A stretch of DNA of 51,989 nt from Streptococcus varani (lineage in GTDB: Bacteria > Bacillota > Bacilli > Lactobacillales > Streptococcaceae), in assembly GCF_001375655.1 (NCBI RefSeq), contig NZ_CTEN01000008.1, positions 1-51,989 of the forward strand, written 5' to 3'. A program made the translations under genes and the position numbers. Shown piece by piece: positions 47,765-51,989 of this stretch. Under the pieces are notes generated by a model. That model had not been told where the DNA came from, did no database searches, and was given only the letters and a program-made list of their open reading frames with translations. Positions within the stretch are counted from its first letter, which is position 1. Each line of letters opens with the position of its first letter.

Positions 47765-48955
47765 TTAATTTGGATAGATGTAACCTGTAACTCCGTCAGC
47801 AGCTGGGTTAAACCAACCACGGTAGTTACCTACTGATCTGTTTCCTGCATAATTTGATTCGACCACTTGAATTTGTGAACCATTTACATCTGTAACAACG
47901 GCTACGTGACCATAATAGCCACCTGTCCATACTGCTACAGCACCAACTTGTGGTGTAGAACCTGTACGGAAGCCTGCAGCACGGGCACTACCAAGCCATT
48001 GACCACCATTGCCCCAGTAGTTTCCAACCCACGGAGCCACAGCCTTAGCACCCCAAGTACATTCGCCAACTGGATAAGTGTTACCTGCACTATAAACGAT
48101 TGGAGCGGCTGGAGCTGGAGTCTCAGCTGGTGTAGATACAACTGGCGTTACTACTGGTGCTGCCGGTGTCGCTACTACAGAGCTAGCTACTGGTGCAACT
48201 GCTTGCTGTTGTTGCAAGCGTACTTGTCTTTGCTCTTCCTCATAAGCAGCTTGGCGAGCTGCTGCTTCTCTAGCTGCTGCTTCGGCTGCTTCTTTTTGAG
48301 CAACTAGTTCTGCTTTTTTATCTTCAGCAGTAGCTTTCTCAGCTGCTAAACTTAATTGTGCAACTTTGAGGGCTGCTTCTTGTGTTTCAAGAACTTTCTT
48401 ATCATCAGCTAACTTTTGTTGGTTTTCCCAAACAATATTAATCGCTTTTTGATTTTCTTCTTGTTTTTTAGCTAGTTCTTCTTTATCTACTTTTTGTTTT
48501 TCCAACATGCGATTGTTTGCTGTAACAATCTCTCGCATTGCATTTACACGAGAAACTACATCCACAACCGATTTAGAGTCCAAGATGGTATTAATATAAC
48601 TAGAAGCTGAAGCATCTGTTTGCGCACTACGAGCTTGCTCTTTGAGAGCTGAGTCACGTGAAACAATATCAGCAGTTAATTGTTCAATCTCAGCAATCAA
48701 TTTCTTTGATTCTGCTTCTAATTTTTCGTTTTCAGCTGTCAAACGACTTTGCTCAGCACGAATGGTGTCTACTTTTGATTGAATCGCATCAACTTCTGTT
48801 TGAGCTGCTTCTTGTTTACCAGCAATTTCATTGATTTTACTATCTTGAGCCGCAATTTGGCTATCCGTATCATTAGCTTTTACCAACGCAACATTGCCAA
48901 GATTTGACAAAGCAACAGTAGTCAATAAAAGGGCTGCTAAGATTTTTTTCTTCAT
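47765..48955 (-). CDS. pcsB: Cell-division peptidoglycan hydrolase PcsB
   Basis: 396 residues. Signal peptide (1-27, ending ALVKA), a long coiled coil (about 30-250, rich in Ala, Glu, Lys), an Ala/Pro/Val linker (about 250-285), and a CHAP domain. The catalytic Cys is in VGECTWGAK and the His in YGHVAVV. PcsB is activated by FtsEX to split septa and is a VicRK target in pneumococcus. The upstream region has a WalR-box-like TGTAAT-N5-CGTAAC at 49019-49035. Confidence 0.96.
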   Translation of the reverse strand: MKKKILAALLLTTVALSNLGNVALVKANDTDSQIAAQDSKINEIAGKQEAAQTEVDAIQSKVDTIRAEQSRLTAENEKLEAESKKLIAEIEQLTADIVSRDSALKEQARSAQTDASASSYINTILDSKSVVDVVSRVNAMREIVTANNRMLEKQKVDKEELAKKQEENQKAINIVWENQQKLADDKKVLETQEAALKVAQLSLAAEKATAEDKKAELVAQKEAAEAAAREAAARQAAYEEEQRQVRLQQQQAVAPVASSVVATPAAPVVTPVVSTPAETPAPAAPIVYSAGNTYPVGECTWGAKAVAPWVGNYWGNGGQWLGSARAAGFRTGSTPQVGAVAVWTGGYYGHVAVVTDVNGSQIQVVESNYAGNRSVGNYRGWFNPAADGVTGYIYPN

Positions 48956-49004
48956 GTATAGATAAACTCCTCTATTCTTTCTGACTTTATTATTCTAACA
49001 GAAA

Positions 49005-49029
49005 AAACGCGTTTATATGTTACGCGTTT
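49005..49029 (-). terminator. Terminator after mreD
   Basis: AAACGCG/CGCGTTT stem with an 11-base loop, followed by a T-run on the minus strand. It overlaps a WalR-box-like sequence for pcsB. Confidence 0.65.
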
Positions 49030-49035
49030 ATTACA
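49019..49035 (-). promoter_or_regulatory. WalR/VicR-box-like site upstream of pcsB
   Basis: TGTAAT-AAACG-CGTAAC on the minus strand compares with the WalR consensus TGTWAH-N5-TGTWAH, with one core mismatch (C for T). VicRK control of pcsB is established in pneumococcus; here it is inferred. Confidence 0.45.
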
Positions 49036-49038
49036 ATT

Positions 49039-49554
49039 CTATGTCTTGTTTGTGATTAAAAAAACTCGTCTTAATAAGGGTTGCAAGAAAAGGAGAAAAA
49101 GAAAATTAAAGAGCAAGGTTGGCATCAAATCATAAAAAACAAAGATAAACATAGACAAATTTGTTAAAAAGAAAAGTCTAGCTAACAAAAATGCAAAAAA
49201 ATCAAAAATAAAGATGATGACTATTAATATAATTTGATTAGTGACCATGCTGTATTTCATATTTTGATAAAAATAATAGATTAGATAGAGCGATAAGGGC
49301 ATCAAAGTAATAGCAATACCAATAATCCCTAAGTAATAGAGATCATAAATCATACCAATAATACTAAATAAAATCAAACTATACGCCAACGGCAGATGGA
49401 AGGAAAGAAAGATACCTACCATCAAAAGAATATGACTTGAAATGGAAATAGAACCAGGTGCCAAATTGATGAGAAGTGTTGTCAACTGGCCATCCAAGAG
49501 AAAAGCTAAAAAGACAATTAGGGGAGCTAGGTAAGTAATCATTTTTCTATTCAT
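49039..49554 (-). CDS. mreD: Rod-shape determining protein MreD
   Basis: 171 residues, five to six membrane helices and almost no polar loops, typical of MreD in the peripheral peptidoglycan machinery. It follows mreC by three bases. AAGGA directly abuts the first ATG, which is too close. The next ATG (49542, MITYLAPLIVFL) has a 12-base spacing, so the true start may be four codons later. Confidence 0.9.
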   Translation of the reverse strand: MNRKMITYLAPLIVFLAFLLDGQLTTLLINLAPGSISISSHILLMVGIFLSFHLPLAYSLILFSIIGMIYDLYYLGIIGIAITLMPLSLYLIYYFYQNMKYSMVTNQIILIVIIFIFDFFAFLLARLFFLTNLSMFIFVFYDLMPTLLFNFLFLLFLQPLLRRVFLITNKT

Positions 49555-49557
49555 TCC

Positions 49558-50388
49558 TTATTGCCCCACTACTGTCACAGCATATATATTAGAAAAATTA
49601 GCAGAAGGCTGAATGAATAATTCTCTATTCAAATTACTAGAACTAGTCCTCACTGAAGAAACTTTTCCAACAGGAATATTAGAAGGCGTCCCCCCATCCA
49701 AATCACTAGTAACCACACTAGATCCCTCAGAGATGTGCACATCACTATTTAATTGATTAACAATAAATGAATGAGTATCAGTGTCATAACCTGAAAGAAT
49801 ACCATAAACTTCCGTTGATTCAAGAGAAATTTTGACAGGAATTTTAGAAAAATCATCAGAATTCGTCAATAATTTAACTTTAGTCGAATCACTAGCCAAA
49901 GATTCAATAGTTCCAATCAAAGAACCGTTTGCAACAATTAACATGTCATCCTTTAAACCAGCATTTTGACCAATATTTAAAATGAGTTCTTGATTCCAAG
50001 ATTTAGGACTTCGAACAGAGACTAAAGCAGAAAACAAAGGCTTATCCATATGCTGCTCTTTCATATTTAAATTTTGACGTAAACTCTCATTTTCCTTCTT
50101 TAACGATTCCATCTCAGAAATACTATTTTCCAAACCAGCTAAAGTTTCTTTTAATTCTTGATTCTCCTTATAAGCAAACATCAGTTCGTTTACAACATCT
50201 TTTTGATTAGAAAAAAAATGAGATGGTTTAGAAATAATATCATCAATACTTGACATAGACTGCCTAATCCCATCTGTTAAATAGGGAATTTTCATATCCT
50301 GTTTAACAGTTAAGAAGAGAAAAGATAAAGAAAAAACCAACAAAATAGAAAAAACAACAACTAATTTAGATTTTTTGTAGGGATTCAT
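49558..50388 (-). CDS. mreC: Cell-shape protein MreC
   Basis: 276 residues. One N-terminal membrane helix (KLVVVFSILLVFSLSFLFL), a coiled coil (about 65-105, ELKETLAGLENSISEMESLK), then the beta-barrel periplasmic-type domain (ILNIGQNAGLKDDMLIVANG). Acts with MreD and PBPs in septal and peripheral wall growth. I chose the ATG at 50388 after GAGGTGC; a TTG at 50400 opens the frame but lacks a ribosome site. Confidence 0.95.
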   Translation of the reverse strand: MNPYKKSKLVVVFSILLVFSLSFLFLTVKQDMKIPYLTDGIRQSMSSIDDIISKPSHFFSNQKDVVNELMFAYKENQELKETLAGLENSISEMESLKKENESLRQNLNMKEQHMDKPLFSALVSVRSPKSWNQELILNIGQNAGLKDDMLIVANGSLIGTIESLASDSTKVKLLTNSDDFSKIPVKISLESTEVYGILSGYDTDTHSFIVNQLNSDVHISEGSSVVTSDLDGGTPSNIPVGKVSSVRTSSSNLNRELFIQPSANFSNIYAVTVVGQ

Positions 50389-50416
50389 ATAGCACCTCAA
50401 TATTTAGATACAATAA

Positions 50417-50444
50417 AACGAGAATATCCTAAGATAATCTCGTT
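50417..50444 (-). terminator. Terminator of the rRNA-tRNA operon
   Basis: AACGAGA(A)TATC pairs with GATA(A)TCTCGTT; TTTTATTG follows on the minus strand, five bases past the last tRNA. Confidence 0.75.
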
Positions 50445-50449
50445 AACTA

Positions 50450-50537
50450 CGGAGAATAAGGGATTCGAACCCTTGCGCCAGTTGCCCGACCTAACGATTT
50501 AGCAAACCGTCCTCTTCAGCCTCTTGAGTAATTCTCC
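50450..50537 (-). tRNA. tRNA-Ser(GCT)
   Basis: 88 nt with a long variable arm; anticodon loop TTGCTAA; acceptor GGAGAAT/ATTCTCC and discriminator G. Last tRNA of the cluster. Confidence 0.95.
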
Positions 50538-50552
50538 ATCTCTTAAAACTAA

Positions 50553-50626
<74 letters not shown>

Positions 50627-50658
50627 AAGTATAACTTGGATTGATATAAAAATACCAA

Positions 50659-50731
50659 TGGCGCGAGACGGAATCGAACCGCCGACACATGGAGCTTCAA
50701 TCCATTGCTCTACCAACTGAGCTACCGAGCC
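50659..50731 (-). tRNA. tRNA-Phe(GAA)
   Basis: 73 nt; anticodon loop TTGAAGC. Acceptor GGCTCGG against TCGCGCC leaves a U4:C69 mismatch and a G7:U66 wobble. Confidence 0.93.
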
Positions 50732-50740
50732 ATAATTTAA

Positions 50741-50814
<74 letters not shown>

Positions 50815-50828
50815 TTAACAATATTTTA

Positions 50829-50918
50829 AGGAGGATGTGGGATTCGAACCCACGCACGCTTTTACACGCCTGACGGTTTTCAAGACCGTTCCCTTCAGCC
50901 GGACTTGGGTAATCCTCC
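50829..50918 (-). tRNA. tRNA-Ser(TGA)
   Basis: 90 nt with long variable arm; anticodon loop CTTGAAA; acceptor GGAGGAT/ATCCTCC. Position 73 reads U, unlike the G of the other serine tRNA here. Confidence 0.93.
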
Positions 50919-50924
50919 AAATAA

Positions 50925-50998
50925 TGGACCTTGTAGGACTTGAACCTACGGCCACTCGGTTATGAGCCGAGAGCTCTAACCAGCTGAGCTAAAGGTCC
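50925..50998 (-). tRNA. tRNA-Ile2(CAT), lysidine type
   Basis: 74 nt; anticodon CAT, but the body GGACCTTTAGCTCAG...AAGGTCCA matches the Bacillus isoleucine tRNA whose C34 is changed to lysidine by TilS. It is therefore an AUA decoder and not a methionine tRNA. Anticodon-only annotation would call it Met. Confidence 0.75.
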
Positions 50999-51020
50999 AA
51001 CAACCAACAAGGTAAAAAAA

Positions 51021-51094
51021 TAGCGGCGAAGGGGATCGAACCCCCGACCTCCCGGGTATGAACCGGACGCTCTAGCCAGCTGAGCTACACCGCC
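51021..51094 (-). tRNA. Elongator tRNA-Met(CAT)
   Basis: 74 nt; anticodon loop TTCATAC; GGCGGTG acceptor with G1:U72 wobble, typical of elongator Met. Confidence 0.92.
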
Positions 51095-51099
51095 ATTAA

Positions 51100-51173
51100 T
51101 CGGGAAGACAGGATTCGAACCTGCGACCCCTTGGTCCCAAACCAAGTGCTCTACCAAGCTGAGCTACTTCCCG
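51100..51173 (-). tRNA. tRNA-Pro(TGG)
   Basis: 74 nt; anticodon loop TTTGGGA; acceptor CGGGAAG/CTTCCCG. Confidence 0.95.
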
Positions 51174-51238
51174 ATATCTCTTCTTTACTAGTGGCTAGTA
51201 AAAATAAACCTCCCCTAATGTCTCCATTAAGCGAGTCA

Positions 51239-51312
51239 TGCACCCTAGAGGAGTCGAACCTCTAACCGCCTGATTCGTAGTCAGGTACTCTATCCAATTG
51301 AGCTAAGGGTGC
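51239..51312 (-). tRNA. tRNA-Arg(ACG)
   Basis: 74 nt; anticodon loop CTACGAA, A34 expected to become inosine; acceptor GCACCCT. Preceded in the transcript by tRNA-Leu and followed by a 65-base spacer with a TTACTAG/CTAGTAA hairpin. Confidence 0.95.
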
Positions 51313-51319
51313 GCTCTTA

Positions 51320-51403
51320 TGCCGAGGACCGGAATCGAACCGGTACGATGTTGCCATCGCAGGATTTTAAGTCCTGTGCGTCTGCCTGTTCCGCCACCCC
51401 GGC
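51320..51403 (-). tRNA. tRNA-Leu(TAA)
   Basis: 84 nt with class II variable arm; anticodon loop CTTAAAA; acceptor GCCGGGG. Confidence 0.95.
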
Positions 51404-51410
51404 CTCTTAA

Positions 51411-51482
51411 AGCGAACGACGGGATTCGAACCCGCGACCCCCACCTTGGCAAGGTGGTGTTCTACCACTGAACTACGTTCGC
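51411..51482 (-). tRNA. tRNA-Gly(GCC)
   Basis: 72 nt; anticodon loop TTGCCAA; acceptor GCGAACG with discriminator U as usual for glycine. Confidence 0.95.
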
Positions 51483-51495
51483 ATCTTTCCTCTTA

Positions 51496-51568
51496 TGCCG
51501 GCTACATGACTTGAACACGCGACCCTCTGATTACAAATCAGATGCTCTACCAACTGAGCTAAGCCGGC
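51496..51568 (-). tRNA. tRNA-Thr(TGT)
   Basis: 73 nt; anticodon loop TTTGTAA; acceptor GCCGGCT/AGCCGGC. Confidence 0.95.
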
Positions 51569-51582
51569 CTATTTCTTTACTA

Positions 51583-51664
51583 TGCGGGTTAAGGGACTTG
51601 AACCCCCACGCCCGAAAGCGCCAGATCCTAAATCTGGTGCGTCTGCCAATTCCGCCAAACCCGC
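51583..51664 (-). tRNA. tRNA-Leu(TAG)
   Basis: 82 nt, class II; anticodon loop TTTAGGA; acceptor GCGGGTT. Confidence 0.95.
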
Positions 51665-51670
51665 ATAAAA

Positions 51671-51743
51671 TGACCCGTGCTGGGCTCGAACCAGCGACCC
51701 ATTGATTAAAAGTCAATTGCTCTACCAACTGAGCTAACGAGTC
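51671..51743 (-). tRNA. tRNA-Lys(TTT)
   Basis: 73 nt; anticodon loop CTTTTAA; acceptor GACTCGT against ACGGGTC. Confidence 0.95.
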
Positions 51744-51771
51744 TTACCTTTTCTTCGAAACTCTGTTTCGA

Positions 51772-51844
51772 CGGTCCTGACGGGAATCGAACCCGCGATC
51801 TTCGCCGTGACAGGGCGACGTGATAACCGCTACACTACAGGACC
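51772..51844 (-). tRNA. tRNA-Asp(GTC)
   Basis: 73 nt; anticodon loop CTGTCAC; acceptor GGTCCTG and discriminator G. Confidence 0.95.
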
Positions 51845-51866
51845 TCTTCTTCCATAAAAAAGAAAA

Positions 51867-51939
51867 TGGGAGTTAACGGGATCGAACCGCTGACCCTCTG
51901 CTTGTAAGGCAGATGCTCTCCCAGCTGAGCTAAACTCCC
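51867..51939 (-). tRNA. tRNA-Val(TAC)
   Basis: 73 nt; anticodon loop CTTACAA; acceptor GGGAGTT. First tRNA after the 5S gene, the usual streptococcal order. Confidence 0.95.
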
Positions 51940-51944
51940 TTGGG

Positions 51945-51966
51945 AAACAGACACTGCTGTCTGTTT
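51945..51966 (-). other. Processing-type hairpin between 5S rRNA and tRNA-Val
   Basis: AAACAGACA pairs with TGTCTGTTT around GCAG; no T-run follows, so probably an RNase processing stem and not a terminator. Confidence 0.6.
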
Positions 51967-51970
51967 ATTC

Positions 51971-51989
51971 TGCTAAGCGACTACCGTAT
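51971..51989 (-). rRNA. rrf: 5S rRNA, 3' end only
   Basis: The minus strand reads ATACGGTAGTCGCTTAGCA, the conserved 3' end of streptococcal 5S rRNA; the rest of the rrn operon lies beyond the window. Confidence 0.85.

Noticed and set aside
50960..51157. 65-residue frame across tRNA genes; also 51511-51705 and 51531-51728
   Set aside because: These are translations of tRNA sequence, a common false call.

Overview
The window is a chromosomal segment of a Streptococcus, most likely S. suis or a very close relative. The evidence is the gene order (rRNA/tRNA cluster, mreCD, pcsB, prs, aminotransferase, recO, plsX-acp, pur genes, comR-ruvB, S10-spc-alpha ribosomal operon, comX), the S. suis-like ComX and ComS sequences, AT-rich DNA and C+ type S14/L36 proteins. 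Nearly every gene is on the minus strand, so transcription runs from the right edge to the left. The only plus-strand genes I support are two IS30 transposases and one small membrane-protein gene.

Right to left: 51989-50450 holds the 3' end of a 5S rRNA and 16 tRNA genes. Then come mreC-mreD, pcsB, prs, an AraT-type aminotransferase with recO, and plsX with an acyl carrier protein gene (to 43211). The purine pathway occupies 43103-20499: purC, purL, purF, purM, purN, a GNAT gene, a VanZ gene and purH. A LysM secreted protein and a small membrane protein follow, then purD, purE, purK and purB. Together these pur genes cover all of IMP synthesis plus adenylosuccinate lyase. Several pur intergenic regions carry multi-helix elements that no named gene explains.

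Between purK and purB sits an AT-rich accessory cassette (27089-21815). It contains a 342-codon gene of unknown function split by IS30-family insertions, a previously short-ORF-sized 49-residue cationic membrane peptide, and a 470-residue protein with a HEPN-like R-x6-H motif. The cassette has no visible terminator and is spaced like part of the pur operon. It is the best candidate here for an undescribed (possibly defence or toxin-like) system, and it appears inactivated in this strain.

Left of purB lies a complete competence-pheromone locus: comR (GTG start) and the 22-codon comS, whose peptide ends in WGIWWF. A perfect GACA-N4-TGTC box lies 24 bases upstream of the comS -10. Next are ruvB, a HAD hydrolase, a nucleotidyltransferase-like gene and the 22-gene ribosomal operon with secY, adk, infA and rpoA. 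Downstream of rplQ is an RNA element matching the L17 downstream element. Then comes comX, the target of ComRS. It has a near-match ComR box at the same 24-base spacing, and it carries a 228-bp in-frame tandem duplication that copies its RBS, start codon and first 71 codons. An IS30 copy closes the left edge.

Three separate tandem duplications with little or no flanking homology (comX, an IS30-plus-host unit, and an IS30 tail) occur in this one window. That is unusual enough to call for a check against raw reads.
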